DNA from: Nakamurella deserti
GTDB lineage: Bacteria > Actinomycetota > Actinomycetes > Mycobacteriales > Nakamurellaceae
Assembly: GCF_003260015.1 (NCBI RefSeq)
Contig: NZ_QCXS01000002.1
Coordinates: forward strand, 2,170,001-2,234,000
Length of the DNA: 64,000 nt
Direction of reading: 5' to 3'
Made by a program: the position numbers and the translations under genes. Under the pieces are notes generated by a model. That model saw nothing but the letters and a program-made list of their open reading frames with translations. It was not told the DNA's origin and ran no database searches. Below, piece by piece: positions 28,101-40,311 of this stretch. Position 1 is the first letter of the stretch. Each line of letters begins with the position of its first letter.

Positions 28101-29167
28101 CGCTTCAACCGGTTGTTGCGGTTGATCACGCGGCGGTACAGGTCGTTGAGGTCGGAGGTGGCGAAGCGGCCACCGTCGAGCTGCACCATCGGGCGCAGGT
28201 CCGGCGGGATGACCGGGACGGCGTCCAGCACCATGCCGAGCGGCGAGTTCTGGGTCGCCTGGAAGGCGGCCACCACGCGCAGGCGCTTGATCGCACGGAT
28301 CTTGCGCTGCCCCTTGCCGGACTTGATGGTCTCGCGCAGCGAATCGGCCTCGGCCGCGACGTCGAAGTCGCGGATGATGGCCTGCAGCGACTCCGCGCCC
28401 ATGCCGCCGGTGAAGTACTCACCGAAGCGGTCGTGCAGCTCGCGGTAGAGCACCTCGTCGACGATGAGGTCGCGGACGGAGAGCTTCTTGAAGGTCGACA
28501 GCACCTCGTCGAGCCGGTCCAGCTGACGCTGGGCGGCCTCGCGGATGTGGCGCTGCTCGCGCTCGCCGCCTTCGCGCACCTTGCGGCGCACGTCGGACTT
28601 CGCACCCTCGGCCTCGAGCTCGGCCAGGTCGGTCTCGAGCTTCTTGGCGCGGGCCTCGATGTCGGCGTCGCGGTTGTTCTCGATCTGCTTGCGCTCGACG
28701 CCCATCTCGGCCTCGATGGTGGGCAGGTCGTTGTGGCGCAGCTCCTCGTTCACCGAGGTGATGAGGTAGGCCGCGAAGTAGATGATCTTCTCGAGGTCCT
28801 TGGGGGCCAGGTCGAGCAGGTAGCCCAACCGGGACGGGACGCCCTTGAAGTACCAGATGTGGGTGACCGGCGCGGCCAGCTCGATGTGGCCCATGCGCTC
28901 ACGGCGCACCTTGGCGCGGGTGACCTCGACGCCGCAGCGCTCGCAGACGATGCCCTTGAAGCGGACGCGCTTGTACTTGCCGCAGGCGCACTCCCAGTCG
29001 CGGGTCGGACCGAAGATCTTCTCGCAGAAGAGCCCGTCCTTCTCCGGCTTGAGGGTGCGGTAGTTGATCGTTTCCGGCTTCTTGACCTCACCGTGCGACC
29101 AGGCACGGATGTCCTCGGCAGCAGCGAGGCCAATACGCAACTCATCGAAGAAGTTGACGTCCAGCAC
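25199..29167 (-). CDS. rpoC: DNA-directed RNA polymerase subunit beta'
   Basis: The catalytic large subunit, 1322 residues, of normal actinobacterial length. It starts at GTG 29167 ([20 protein letters not shown], as in related proteins), with AGGGA upstream; a longer frame with nine extra residues was rejected. The N-terminal zinc site is CACGKYKR then VCERCG. The active-site loop [10 protein letters not shown], which binds the catalytic magnesium, and the trigger-loop region [19 protein letters not shown] are intact. It follows rpoB after a 132-base spacer with a hairpin and ends before a strong terminator. Confidence 0.98.
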   Translation of the reverse strand: MLDVNFFDELRIGLAAAEDIRAWSHGEVKKPETINYRTLKPEKDGLFCEKIFGPTRDWECACGKYKRVRFKGIVCERCGVEVTRAKVRRERMGHIELAAPVTHIWYFKGVPSRLGYLLDLAPKDLEKIIYFAAYLITSVNEELRHNDLPTIEAEMGVERKQIENNRDADIEARAKKLETDLAELEAEGAKSDVRRKVREGGEREQRHIREAAQRQLDRLDEVLSTFKKLSVRDLIVDEVLYRELHDRFGEYFTGGMGAESLQAIIRDFDVAAEADSLRETIKSGKGQRKIRAIKRLRVVAAFQATQNSPLGMVLDAVPVIPPDLRPMVQLDGGRFATSDLNDLYRRVINRNNRLKRLLDLGAPEIIVNNEKRMLQEAVDALFDNGRRGRPVTGPGNRPLKSLSDLLKGKQGRFRQNLLGKRVDYSGRSVIVVGPQLKLHQCGLPKLMALELFKPFVMKRLVDLNHAQNIKSAKRMVERQRSQVWDVLEEVISQHPVLLNRAPTLHRLGIQAFEPMLVEGKAIQLHPLVCAAFNADFDGDQMAVHLPLSAEAQSEARVLMLSSNNILSPASGKPLAMPSLDLVTGLYYLCGWDENARGNEHGMAGEVDEARGQLRTYSSVAEATMALDAKIISVRTPIHIRLTGVVPGPEVSVESLGEGWTAGDPWVAHTTLGRVIFNELLPADYPFVNEEMPKKRQGVIVNDLAERYPMSLVAKTLDALKEAGFHWATRSGMTIAIGDVIIPPQKAEILAKFDAQADKVETAYQRGNLSHSERNEDLVRIWEQATKEIEAAIPGAYPKDNPVYTLVAAGAAGNWIQVRSLAGMKGVVANSRGEEIPRPIRSSFREGLSVLEYFINTHSARKGLADTALRTAESGYLTRRLVDVSQDVIVRDTDCGTERGAELPIAHRGAGGALVKDEFTETSVVARVLATDVVDSDGNVVVARGTDMRDEHVEAAIAAGATSVKIRSVLTCETLIGTCATCYGRSLATGNRVDVGEAVGIVAAQSIGEPGTQLTMRTFHTGGASGSSDITQGLPRVQELFEARIPKGRAPIADAAGRIRIEESDKFLKITIIPDDGSEEVEYDKLPKSQRLATTVVDGSERLLTDGDAVAVGQQLLEGNVDPHEVLRVMGPRAVQLHLVREVQEVYRSQGVSIHDKHIEVIIRQMLRRVTIIDSGSTEFLPGAVVERREFETQNRRMLAEGLEAAAGRPALMGITKASLATDSWLSAASFQETTKVLTDAAINAKSDKLVGLKENVIIGKLIPAGTGINRYRNLTVQPTEEARAAAYSLPNFDDTYYSADSFGASSGAAVPLDDFDLGRDYR

Positions 29168-29260
29168 TATTTCATTCCCTGTCTGTTGACACACTCGGTG
29201 GGAACAAGCGATCTGCGCCGGTCAACGGCACAGCTCCTCGAACCCGGGGGCCGTCGGGGA

Positions 29261-29290
29261 GCCCGGGATGGGTGGATTCCCACCCCGGGC
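29261..29290 (-). other. Hairpin between rpoB and rpoC
   Basis: GCCCGGG (29261-29267) pairs with CCCGGGC (29284-29290), and after one A-C mismatch four more pairs close a TGGATT loop. It begins ten bases after the rpoB stop. No U-tract follows, so a processing or stabilising role is as likely as partial termination. Confidence 0.5.
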
Positions 29291-29299
29291 CCTGACGAA

Positions 29300-32761
<3,462 letters not shown>

Positions 32762-32969
32762 GATTCGTCCTTCCAAGGACCGCGGTAAAGATAACCGTCG
32801 TTGACTTTCCCGCTGCTCCCGGCGGGCTGTCGACGGTCACCGCGATCCGGTCGATCTGCACGTTCGCATGCAGTGTGTCGGTGGGACGTGACACACTTCT
32901 GGCGTAGACGGTGCGGTCGGCGGGTCGGGGCTGAACGAGGGCAGCACAAAGAGGGCAGCGCAAAGTTCA

Positions 32970-32998
32970 AGAGTAACGCTCAGGAGCGCGTCTGTCCA
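32970..32998 (-). promoter_or_regulatory. rpoBC promoter
   Basis: On the minus strand TGGACA (32993-32998) and TACTCT (32970-32975) are separated by exactly 17 bases, leaving a leader of about 200 bases before the rpoB start. The position and fit agree with a dedicated rpoBC promoter, independent of rplJL, which lies beyond the repeats and the Ig-like gene. Confidence 0.6.
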
Positions 32999-33243
32999 CT
33001 CGGACGGCAGTCGCGCGGCGACGGATAGCGCTTCGACAGCACTCACATCGGGGCGGCGACCTCAGGCACGTCGCAATTCGTGGACTTCACTGCCTCTCGT
33101 GCACTCAGCGTGAGCCCTGACCGGGGGTTTCGTCAAGACTCCGCGCCGAATGACCGTCCCCGGTTCGTCCGCACTCCCCCACCCCGGCTGTCCGCGGGTC
33201 GGACGGCACCGTGCGCGCTCGCTTCGAGGCGCGGCGCCCCCGG

Positions 33244-34145
33244 CACGTCACCTCCGGCACACCGGACGGGCACCCGCGCTGAGTGCTCGCCGGCCGCCCG
33301 ACTGAAACCCGACCGGCGCGGGGGACGCTCACGGCGGCACCGCGCGGGCGACGTTCACACGGGCGGCACCGCGCGGGTCGCGCCAAGGGCGGCACCGTGC
33401 GGGCCGGCACCGGGCCCCGGCGCTTCTCCGCACGTCACCTCCGGTGCCGGAGGGACACCGGACGGGGAGGCGCCCCGCGACTCCCGGAGAGCCGGACCAG
33501 CACACCCGCCCGACGCCGGAGGACGTCCCGGCGCGTCGCGATCAGACACCGGCAGGCGCAGGTCGGATAAGTCCGGGAAGCCGAGCCGGTCAGGCCTCGG
33601 CCCGACAATCCCAGGACGCGGCCGGTCACGACCCCGGCTCGACAATCCCAGGACGCGGCCGGTCACGACCCCGGCTCGACGCGGGGACGCCCGGGGCGGC
33701 ACGGCGCGGACCCACTCCGAGACCAGCCGCTACGGGCACGTCACCTCCGGTGCCGGCTGGACACCGGGCGGGGAGTCGTTCCGCGAACTCTCCGGCAGCG
33801 GAGCCCGAACGCCGGCCCGACATCGGAGGACGTTCCAGGGCGCCGGTCAGGCCTCGGCCCGACGAAGGTCGACAATCCTGGGGCGCCGCCGGCCAGGACC
33901 CGCCTTGACGCGTGGACGCGCAGGGGCGGCACGGCGCGGACCCACTCCGAGACCAGCCGCTACGGGCACGTCACCGCCGGTTCCGGGTGGACACCGGGGC
34001 GGACGTTGTCCCCGCGACTCTCCGGCAAACGGGGCCTGGACACCGGCCCGACGTCGGTGGACGTTCCGGAGCGCCGGTCAGGGCCCGATCCCACGCCGGT
34101 TCGAGGATCCCGGGACGCCGCCGGTCAGGACCCCGGGCGCCGCCG
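33244..34145. repeat. Cluster of degenerate direct repeats upstream of rpoB
   Basis: A unit beginning CACGTCACCTCCGG and running through GGACACCGG, a CCGGCCCGACNTCGG-like stretch, GGACGTTCC and GGTCAGG recurs from 33244, 33431, 33737 and 33967. Spacings are 187, 306 and 230 bases. The two best-matched units share 53 identical bases (33693-33745 and 33923-33975). Within it three short copies of GGCGGCACCGNGCGGG start near 33333, 33362 and 33388. The 230-base period is not a multiple of three, so the units are not translated in one frame. Together with the rpoB leader this accounts for the gene-free stretch 32762-34124. Confidence 0.7.
33604..33677. repeat. Perfect 37-base tandem duplication
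   Basis: 33604-33640 and 33641-33677 are identical over 37 bases (beginning GACAATCCCAGGACGCGGCC). It accounts for part of the extra length of one unit in the surrounding repeat cluster and looks like a recent slippage or unequal-crossover event. Confidence 0.85.
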
Positions 34146-36272
34146 GGCGACCAGCACGAAGCCGCTCCCGAACAGGGTCAGGGCCGCCGCGGCGCCCAGC
34201 GTGGTCGCCGGATCGGTGCCCGTGTAGGCGAGGTCGCCCGGCCCGCCCGGGATCGAGCGGAGCGGTGGGGTGCCGTCGGCCCCGCCAGGACCGTCGTAGT
34301 CCGAGCCGTCGTAGCCCGAGCCGTCGTAGCCCGAGCCGTCGTAGTCAAGACCGTCGTAGCCCGAGCCGTCGTAGTCAAGACCGTCGTAGCCGGAGGCGTC
34401 GTAGTCAGGACCGTCATAGCCGGGGCCGTCGTAGCCGGAGGCGTCGTCGAACGGACTGTCGTCCAGCGGGCCGCCGGAGCCGGTCGCGTCCCCGGGCTGA
34501 CCGACCTCCGGCTCGTCGACCGGCTCGGCGCTCCCGTCCGCGGGCACGTCGACGGTGAGCGTCCGGACGACCGTGGTGACATTGCCGGCCGCGTCGGTCA
34601 CGGTGACCCGGACCTCGTGGGAACCATCGGCGAACGGCGGGGCCACCACGGACCAGCGGCCGTCGTCACCGACGATGGTGGTGACCGCCCGCCCTGCGAT
34701 CGTGACGGTGACCGGCGATCCGGCGGGCGCGTCGGTGCTCCCGGCGATCACGGGGGTGGCCGTGGTGCCGGTCAGGCCGCCGTCCGGCGTCACGATCGGC
34801 GCCACGGTGTCGACGGTGAGCTCGTCGCTGACGAGCGTTTCGTTGCCGGCGGCGTCGACGAACCGCACGACCACCGGGTGCAGTCCGTCCGCCAGGTCTC
34901 CCGTCCGGACCGTCCATCGGCCTCCGCTCACCGTGGTGGTCAGCGGCACGTCGTCGACGGTCACCGCGACCGGGCTGCCGGCGGGCAGGTCGGTGCCGCC
35001 CGACAGGGTGACGTCCCGGGTCGACGTGACGCCCGGTGCGGCGATGGTGCCGGTCGGGGCGACGGTGTCGACGACGAGCCGTTGACGCGCTCCGGTGGTG
35101 TTGCCCGCCGGGTCGCTGACGGTGACGGTGACGACGTACCGCCCGTCCGGCCACACGGCGGGGTCCGCGGGGGCGTCGGTCGGCGCGGTCAGGGCCACCG
35201 TCCAGGATCCGTCGGCCGCCACCGTACCGGTGAACTCCCGGCCGTCCACGGATGCCGTGACCGCGGTGCCTTCAGGGGCGTCGGTGGCACCGGTGACGAT
35301 CGGGGACGGCGAGCGGACCTGCCGCTCGGCGGCCAGCGTGAGGCGGGGTGCGGTGGTGTCGACGGTGAGGCGGCGTGGTACTTCGGTGACGTGACCGGCG
35401 GGGTCGGGGGCGGCCACGGTGACCGCGTGGTCGCCGTCGGGCAGCCGCGGCAGCGTCACGGCCCAGACGCCGTCGGTGACGGTCGCGGGATGACGCGATC
35501 CGTTCACGGTGACGGTGACCGCGGCGGCGTCGGTCTCTCCGGTCAGCGTCGGTGTCGCAGTGGCGACCAGGACGGGCACGGCGCCGTCGACGGACAGCGT
35601 CGGAGCGACGGTGTCGACCACGACCGTCTGCCGCACGACGGTCACGTTGCCGGCGCCGTCGGACACGGTGGCGATCACGGGGTGGTCGCCGTCCGCGACC
35701 GGGAGCGGCGTGAGCGACCAGTGGCCGTCCGCACCGACCACCGTCTCCAGCAGCGCGTCGGCGACCTCGACGGTGACCGTGGTGCCGGCGGGGGCACCTG
35801 AGGTGCCGCTGACCATCAGGTCGGCAGTGAGCCGGTACGTGGCCGGGCCCCCGTCGAGAGTGAGCGTCTCGGGCACGGTGTCGACGGTCAACGTCGCCAG
35901 GGTGCGGCTGCCGTCCGACGCGACCACGGCCACCGGATACCGGGCGTCGGCGAGCGGGTCCGTCAGGGCGAGAGCCCAGACACCGTCCACGACCGGCACC
36001 GGGTACGCACGGTCGGCCACGGTGATCGTGACGACCCCGTCGGACGGCGCCGTACCGGTCAGCGTCGGGGTCCGGACGTTCGTCAGCAGGGTGGGGCCGC
36101 CGTCGACGGTGGGTTCGGGTGGCAGTGGTTGCAGCGCCAGCACCTCGATGGACGGGCTCGAACCGCCCGCTGTCGGAGCTGCCGCCGCCACCGCCGGGGC
36201 CCCCACCGAGCCCAGCAGGCAGAGCAGGAGGGATGCGGCGGCAGCCGCCCTCCGGATCACGGTGCGGCGCAT
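34125..36272 (-). CDS. Secreted Ig-like repeat protein with LAXTG sorting signal
   Basis: A 715-residue surface protein. ATG 36272 is preceded by GAGGTGG and opens a clear signal peptide (two arginine pairs, a hydrophobic core, cleavage near AVAAAA, about residue 31). Six Ig-like modules of about 80-100 residues follow (about 54-577), each closed by a VDT(V/T)AP-type linker. Ten five-residue units of the form xGYDG or xDYDG then run from 612 to 661. LAYTG (681-685), a hydrophobic stretch and ARRR form the C-terminal wall-sorting signal; LAXTG is the motif of class E sortases in high-GC actinobacteria. No sortase gene is in the window. The stop codon lies inside the adjacent DNA repeat cluster. 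It is probably an adhesin or a wall spacer; the ligand is unknown. Confidence 0.85.
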   Translation of the reverse strand: MRRTVIRRAAAAASLLLCLLGSVGAPAVAAAAPTAGGSSPSIEVLALQPLPPEPTVDGGPTLLTNVRTPTLTGTAPSDGVVTITVADRAYPVPVVDGVWALALTDPLADARYPVAVVASDGSRTLATLTVDTVPETLTLDGGPATYRLTADLMVSGTSGAPAGTTVTVEVADALLETVVGADGHWSLTPLPVADGDHPVIATVSDGAGNVTVVRQTVVVDTVAPTLSVDGAVPVLVATATPTLTGETDAAAVTVTVNGSRHPATVTDGVWAVTLPRLPDGDHAVTVAAPDPAGHVTEVPRRLTVDTTAPRLTLAAERQVRSPSPIVTGATDAPEGTAVTASVDGREFTGTVAADGSWTVALTAPTDAPADPAVWPDGRYVVTVTVSDPAGNTTGARQRLVVDTVAPTGTIAAPGVTSTRDVTLSGGTDLPAGSPVAVTVDDVPLTTTVSGGRWTVRTGDLADGLHPVVVRFVDAAGNETLVSDELTVDTVAPIVTPDGGLTGTTATPVIAGSTDAPAGSPVTVTIAGRAVTTIVGDDGRWSVVAPPFADGSHEVRVTVTDAAGNVTTVVRTLTVDVPADGSAEPVDEPEVGQPGDATGSGGPLDDSPFDDASGYDGPGYDGPDYDASGYDGLDYDGSGYDGLDYDGSGYDGSGYDGSDYDGPGGADGTPPLRSIPGGPGDLAYTGTDPATTLGAAAALTLFGSGFVLVARRRPGS
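34290..34439 (-). repeat. 15-base tandem repeats encoding Tyr-Asp-Gly units
   Basis: Ten 15-base units encode the xxYDG pentapeptides of the Ig-like surface protein. Some neighbouring units are nearly identical at DNA level, so the copy number is likely to vary between strains. Confidence 0.8.
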
Positions 36273-36317
36273 GGAGTCCACCTCGGTCATCGGGACTCGC
36301 GCACTGCGAGTGACTAC

Positions 36318-36346
36318 CGATTACCTTAAGTCATCATTGCTGTCAG
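36318..36346 (-). promoter_or_regulatory. Candidate promoter of the Ig-like protein gene
   Basis: CTGACA (36341-36346) and TAATCG (36318-36323) on the minus strand are 17 bases apart in a locally AT-rich spacer, about 45 bases before the start codon. The -10 element is weak. Confidence 0.35.
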
Positions 36347-36417
36347 TGTCGATAGACGTACGGACTGTCACAGCCGGCTGCACGTCATTCACTGGGGACA
36401 CCTCTGGAAATGCAGAA

Positions 36418-36451
36418 AGCGGGTGAGCCGCCTCTCGGCGACCCACCCGCT
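36418..36451 (-). terminator. Terminator downstream of rplL
   Basis: AGCGGGTG (36418-36425) pairs with CACCCGCT (36444-36451), and a GCCG/CGGC pair sits inside the loop. On the minus strand it is followed by a T-rich stretch. It lies 40 bases past the rplL stop. Confidence 0.7.
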
Positions 36452-36491
36452 CGATCCTGCAGTGCGGACGGATCCGCGGTGGAACTCGGAA

Positions 36492-36884
36492 CTACTTGAC
36501 GGTCGCCTTGGCGCCGGCCTCTTCGAGCTTCGCCTTGGCGGCCTCGGCCTGGTCCTTGGCGACCTTCTCGAGGATGGCCTTGGGGGCGGCGTCGACGAGG
36601 TCCTTGGCTTCCTTCAGACCCAGACCCGAGACGAGCTCGCGAACGGCCTTGATGACCTGGACCTTCTTCTCGCCGGCCGAGTCGAGGATGACGTCGAACT
36701 CGTCCTGCTCCTCAGCGGCCTCGGCGGGCGCGCCACCGGCGGGGCCGGCCGGGCCGGCGACAGCGACGGGAGCCGCGGCGGTGACGCCGAAGGTCTCCTC
36801 GAACTGCTTGATGAACTCGGACAGCTCGATGAGGGTCAGTTCCTTGAACGCGTCGAGCAGTTCATCGGAGGACAGCTTGGCCAT
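36492..36884 (-). CDS. rplL: 50S ribosomal protein L7/L12
   Basis: L7/L12, 130 residues, the mobile stalk protein that recruits GTPase factors. The N-terminal dimerisation part ([20 protein letters not shown]) is joined by an Ala/Pro/Gly hinge to the C-terminal domain with [20 protein letters not shown] and [25 protein letters not shown] precedes the ATG. It follows rplJ and is probably translated in excess of it. Confidence 0.98.
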   Translation of the reverse strand: MAKLSSDELLDAFKELTLIELSEFIKQFEETFGVTAAAPVAVAGPAGPAGGAPAEAAEEQDEFDVILDSAGEKKVQVIKAVRELVSGLGLKEAKDLVDAAPKAILEKVAKDQAEAAKAKLEEAGAKATVK

Positions 36885-37005
36885 GATGGCTTCCTTTCAC
36901 TTCTGCACCCCGACCGGGCGAACCGGGCGGGACATCGATTACGGATGGATCCGGTCGAACTGACCGGGGTGGCTTCCCCGACGGATGTCGGATCGGCCGG
37001 CCAGC

Positions 37006-37644
37006 TCAGGCCAGATCGGCCGGGGCTTCGGTACTGGCGGCTTCCGCCTGGTTCTGCTCGGCGTTCACCACGCCGTCGTCGGACGTCGCGTCGGCGGCCG
37101 GCGCGGCGTCGGCCGGAGCAGCCGCCTCGCCGGAGGCCTTCTGCTCCTGCAGCGCCGCGGCGAGCCGCGCCATCTGCGAGGGCAGTGCGGAGAACGCGTA
37201 GGCGGCCTTCGACAGGTTGCCCTTCATCGCGCCGGCGAACTTCGCCAGCAGGACCTCGCGGCTCTCCAGATCGGCGATCTTGTTGACGTCGGCCGGCTGC
37301 AGCGGCTTGCCGTCGAGGTAGCCGCCCTTGACCACGAGCAACGGGTTGCCCTTGGCGAACTCGCGGATCGCCTTGGCGGCCTCGCTCGGCTCGCCCTTGA
37401 CGAACGCGATCGCGGTGGGACCGGAGAGCAGGTCGTCCAGACCCTCCACTCCGGCGTCGGCCGCGGCGCGCTTGACGAGGGTGTTCTTGGCGACGGTGTA
37501 GTCGGTGGTGGTGCCGAGGGCCCGCCGCAGAGCAGTGATCTGCTTCATGGTGAGACCGCGGTACTCGGTGATCACCGCAGCCGACGAATTGCGGAACTGG
37601 TCCGCGAGATCAGCGACGGTGGACACCGATTGTGCCTTGACCAT
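37006..37644 (-). CDS. rplJ: 50S ribosomal protein L10
   Basis: L10, 212 residues, anchors L7/L12 dimers to 23S rRNA. The start ATG 37644 has GGAGGCGAG just before it. Core sequences are [20 protein letters not shown] and [13 protein letters not shown]. The last 35-40 residues (after [12 protein letters not shown]) are an acidic, Ala-rich tail beyond the usual core. Expression is likely controlled by the leader RNA upstream. Confidence 0.97.
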   Translation of the reverse strand: MVKAQSVSTVADLADQFRNSSAAVITEYRGLTMKQITALRRALGTTTDYTVAKNTLVKRAAADAGVEGLDDLLSGPTAIAFVKGEPSEAAKAIREFAKGNPLLVVKGGYLDGKPLQPADVNKIADLESREVLLAKFAGAMKGNLSKAAYAFSALPSQMARLAAALQEQKASGEAAAPADAAPAADATSDDGVVNAEQNQAEAASTEAPADLA

Positions 37645-37901
37645 CTCGCCTCCTTCCTGCGTACGTGTGCGTCCCGATAGCGAAGAGCTACCGGCCACCG
37701 TGACCGCGGAAGGCAGACTGCTGGCATCAGGTCCGGAAACGACGAACGCCCCGGCGCAGTGGCACGGGGCGTGGAGACGCACATCGCCTGGCGACGTGCG
37801 GATCGGAACCTCGTCCTCCTGCGTGGGTCGCCCGCTGTCGCGGACCTTCGTCCTGGAGCCCGCACGCGGGCAGCAGAAAACCGACGGTCTTCGGTGGATC
37901 A
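37645..37901 (-). ncRNA. L10 leader (autoregulatory rplJL 5' UTR)
   Basis: About 256 transcribed bases precede rplJ. Reading the minus strand, GAAGACCGTCGG near the 5' end is followed by hairpins that include a CGCACGTCGCC/GGCGATGTGCG pair (about 37779-37802) and a CGCCCCG/CGGGGCG pair (about 37751-37777). Arrangement and position agree with the actinobacterial ribosomal L10 leader, to which L10-L12 binds to repress its own synthesis. An Rfam L10_leader search would decide. Confidence 0.6.
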
Positions 37902-37907
37902 CCGATC

Positions 37908-37936
37908 ACTGTACGGGACGCGAGCCGCACCGACAA
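37908..37936 (-). promoter_or_regulatory. rplJL promoter
   Basis: TTGTCG (37931-37936) and TACAGT (37908-37913) on the minus strand are exactly 17 bases apart, placing the start of transcription near 37901, at the 5' end of the L10 leader. Confidence 0.6.
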
Positions 37937-37990
37937 CCGCGCGACGACGCGGCCACCACCCCGCGCGCCCCGGCTCCGTCCGGCAGGGGG

Positions 37991-38177
37991 CACCTCGGGA
38001 ACGACCTGACCCCACGGCGCGGCCTGTGACTGCGCCTCACCACGGAACGCTGAAGGAAGCGCACCTCGGGAACGGCGCGGCCCCGGGGCGGAGCGCCTCG
38101 GCACGACCTGGCTCAACAGCGCACTCGGGAACTACCTGACCCACGGCGCAGCCCGTGACTGCACACCTCGCCACGAC
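37991..38177. repeat. Degenerate repeats between the lipoprotein gene and rplJ
   Basis: A unit CACCTCGGGAACGACCTGAC followed by CCCACGGCGCGGCCTGTGACTGC (37991-38033) recurs at about 38121-38162 as CACTCGGGAACTACCTGACC with GGCGCAGCCCGTGACTGC. A partial copy (GCACCTCGGGAACGGC) lies near 38061. No gene is supported in 37937-38260. Confidence 0.6.
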
Positions 38178-38261
38178 ACAGCCCAGCACACCACACCACG
38201 CGACCGGCGCTGCCAGGGGCGGAGCACCCCGTCCAGGCCGGCGCCGTTGTGAGCGCCCCAG

Positions 38262-38287
38262 CTCGGTGTAGTGCAATCGGCAGCACC
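38262..38287 (+). other. tRNA-like 5' fragment
   Basis: CTCGGTG, T8-A9, a 4-bp D-stem (GTGC with GCAC), a D-loop AATCGGCA with the GG pair, and C26 follow the geometry of a tRNA 5' end and resemble glutamine tRNAs. No anticodon arm or T-arm follows; the lipoprotein stop comes 35 bases later. It is therefore a fragment or a coincidence, not a working tRNA. Confidence 0.3.
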
Positions 38288-38321
38288 CAGGCCGGCAGCC
38301 CCCTGCGCGACGCCGACGGGG

Positions 38322-39266
38322 TCAGGGTGCGACGACGATGAGCGAGGCGTCCGGTACCGCGATCTCCAGCGGGGCGTCGAAGTCGGTGAACGCCGCGACC
38401 GTGGTGATGTTCTCGCTGCCGACGGCCAGCGTCTGCTCGGCGCGCAACAACCGGCCCTCGCCGTCGATCCAGTACAGGCAGGGGACCTCGGTGATGCCCT
38501 GCGCGACCACCGCCTCCAACGAGGCGCGGACGCTGTCGTCGATGTCGACCTCGTCGAGTGCGGTCAGATCGAGCGTCAACGCGTACCGCCGGGCGTCCAC
38601 CCCGTCGACCTGATCGGGTCCCTCGTCGGTGGTGTCCCGGGCCAGGGTCAGGAAGGTGACGTACTGCGTGACCGAGGCGCTGTTGATCGAGTCGGCGAGC
38701 GAGGTGTACAGCTCGCTGAGCGTCGGATCGGTGGTGTCGGCGGTGATCTCCACCCAGGTCCCGTCGTACTGCTCGGCGATCACACCACCGATGAAGAAGC
38801 GGTCCTCCACCAGCAGGATGGGCAGCGACGTCGGCCCCTCGGCGCCGGGGACCGTCACCTCCATCTGCAGCGCGGTCACCTCGGCCCCGTCGGTGAGCTG
38901 GCCGAACGTGGCCAACGGCTCGTCCCCGCTCAGCCCGCCGCCGTCCACGCTGATCGTTCCGGTCAACGACGAGGTGGCCGCCGCCCCGGCGAGCAGTCTG
39001 CCCACCAGCTCGGCGGCGACCGGGTCGGTGCCGGCGGTACCGCCCGTGGTGCTCCGCCCGGTCGACCCCGTGGTGGCGGTGGACGTACCGGAACCCGTCG
39101 CCGACGACGTCGTGGGTGGGGCACTGGTGGTCACGGTGGGGCTCTCGATCGACCGGGAGACGCTCGTCAGGGTGGTGGCCGGCGCGGGCGACCCGTCCTG
39201 TGTCGTGCCGCAGGCGGCGAGGGTGAGCATCAGGGTCGCGGCGAGCGCGACGGGGAGCGTCTTCAC
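38322..39266 (-). CDS. LppX/LprAFG-like lipoprotein
   Basis: A 314-residue lipoprotein. GTG 39266 follows GAGGACCACC and opens a lipoprotein signal peptide with lipobox LAAC (Cys19). A Ser/Thr-rich linker of about 65 residues leads to a domain resembling the LppX/LprA/LprF/LprG family. Supporting stretches are LVGRLLAGAAATSSLTGTIS, LPILLVEDRFFIGG, YDGTWVEITAD and CLYWIDGEGRLLRAEQTLAV. Members have a hydrophobic cavity and bind or carry lipids and lipoglycans in the envelope. It lies between rplJ and rplA, separated from rplA by a terminator. Confidence 0.8.
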   Translation of the reverse strand: MKTLPVALAATLMLTLAACGTTQDGSPAPATTLTSVSRSIESPTVTTSAPPTTSSATGSGTSTATTGSTGRSTTGGTAGTDPVAAELVGRLLAGAAATSSLTGTISVDGGGLSGDEPLATFGQLTDGAEVTALQMEVTVPGAEGPTSLPILLVEDRFFIGGVIAEQYDGTWVEITADTTDPTLSELYTSLADSINSASVTQYVTFLTLARDTTDEGPDQVDGVDARRYALTLDLTALDEVDIDDSVRASLEAVVAQGITEVPCLYWIDGEGRLLRAEQTLAVGSENITTVAAFTDFDAPLEIAVPDASLIVVAP

Positions 39267-39398
39267 GGTGGTCCTCGTCAGCAGGGGTGCGGCCGGTGTG
39301 CGTGCGGTCCGCCGCACCGGAGGGATCACCCCACGCTAACCCGCCGCCCCGACAGCACTCCCCCGGCCCGTTCCACCCGGGAACTCCACCCGGGACGC

Positions 39399-39441
39399 CG
39401 ACAGCCCCGGCGCACACCTGGCAGGTGCGACGGGGCTGTCG
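39399..39441 (-). terminator. Terminator downstream of rplA
   Basis: CGACAGCCCCG (39399-39409) and its complement (39431-39441) form an 11-bp stem; the loop holds an inner CACCT/AGGTG hairpin. It lies 40 bases past the rplA stop and ends the secE-nusG-rplK-rplA transcript. Confidence 0.8.
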
Positions 39442-39481
39442 GGATGACACGGGTTCCGACCCCTGACCGGGTCGGAGAGGA

Positions 39482-40198
39482 TCAGACGGCGGCGGTCTCG
39501 TCCAGCATGTTGCGGGTGATGGTCGAGTCGACCGGGATGCCCGGGCCCATGGTGGTCGTGAAGAAGATCTTCTTCAGGTAGCGGCCCTTGGAGGTGGCCG
39601 GCTTGGACCGGAGCACCTCGTCCAGGGCGGCGGCGTAGTTCTGCACCAGCTGCTCGGGGGTGAAGGACACCTTGCCGATCACGAGGTGCAGGTTGGCCGC
39701 CTTGTCGACCCGGAAGTTGACCTTGCCGCCCTTGATCTCGCTGACGGCCTTCGTGACGTCGGCGGTGACGGTGCCGGTCTTCGGGTTCGGCATCAGGCCG
39801 CGCGGCCCCAGGACGCGCGCGATGCGACCGATCTTGGCCATCTGGTCGGGGGTGGCGACGGCGGCGTCGAACTCGAGCCACCCACCCTGGATGCGGGCGA
39901 TGAGGTCGTCGCTGCCGACGACGTCGGCGCCGGCCGCGATGGCCTCCTCGGCCTTGTCGCCGACGGCGAACACGATGACGCGGCTGACCTTGCCGGTGCC
40001 GTTGGGCAGGTTGACGGTGCCACGCACCATCTGGTCGGCCTTGCGCGGGTCGACACCGAGCACGAGGGCGACCTCGACGGTGGCGTCGTACTTCGTGTTC
40101 GAGGTCTGCTGGGCCAGCTTGACGGCCTCCAGCGGGGTGTACTGCTTCGTCTTGTCGACGAGTTCGGCGGCCTTGCGGTATGCCTTGCTGCGCTTCAT
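39482..40198 (-). CDS. rplA: 50S ribosomal protein L1
   Basis: L1, 238 residues, a protein of the E-site stalk. It starts [20 protein letters not shown]; the signature [17 protein letters not shown] and the RNA-binding segment [15 protein letters not shown] are present. In other bacteria L1 represses the L11 operon by binding the mRNA leader; here a small hairpin (CCGTGACC/GGTCACGG, about 40260-40279) lies in the 113-base spacer to rplK, but its role is unknown. Confidence 0.98.
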   Translation of the reverse strand: MKRSKAYRKAAELVDKTKQYTPLEAVKLAQQTSNTKYDATVEVALVLGVDPRKADQMVRGTVNLPNGTGKVSRVIVFAVGDKAEEAIAAGADVVGSDDLIARIQGGWLEFDAAVATPDQMAKIGRIARVLGPRGLMPNPKTGTVTADVTKAVSEIKGGKVNFRVDKAANLHLVIGKVSFTPEQLVQNYAAALDEVLRSKPATSKGRYLKKIFFTTTMGPGIPVDSTITRNMLDETAAV

Positions 40199-40311
40199 GA
40201 GCTCTCCTCGAGCGGAAATCGGAGGTGTGGGTAGCGGGCCGGCGCGGGCCCTACCACCACCGTGACCGGACGGTCACGGCGTCGCGGCACCCGGAGGTGC
40301 CGACGGGGTGA

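Noticed and set aside
33244-34145. CRISPR array
   Set aside because: The units are long, degenerate and unevenly spaced, with no short constant repeats alternating with unique spacers, and there are no cas genes.
33080-34558. A plus-strand open frame of 492 codons across the repeat cluster
   Set aside because: The repeats change frame from unit to unit, the product is Arg/Pro/Thr-rich low complexity, and the 3' half is antisense to the Ig-like gene.
36273-36290. Ig-like protein start at ATG 36290
   Set aside because: The ATG at 36272 has a better ribosome site (GAGGTGG, six bases) and begins directly at the signal peptide; the upstream ATG adds six residues without improving it.
38262-38340. 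Complete tRNA gene
   Set aside because: Only acceptor-like and D-arm sequence is present; no anticodon stem or T-loop (GTTCGANTC) can be formed downstream.
38113-39450. A 445-codon minus-strand frame overlapping the lipoprotein gene
   Set aside because: Product is Arg/His-rich shadow sequence; the overlapping frame has a signal peptide, lipobox and family pattern.
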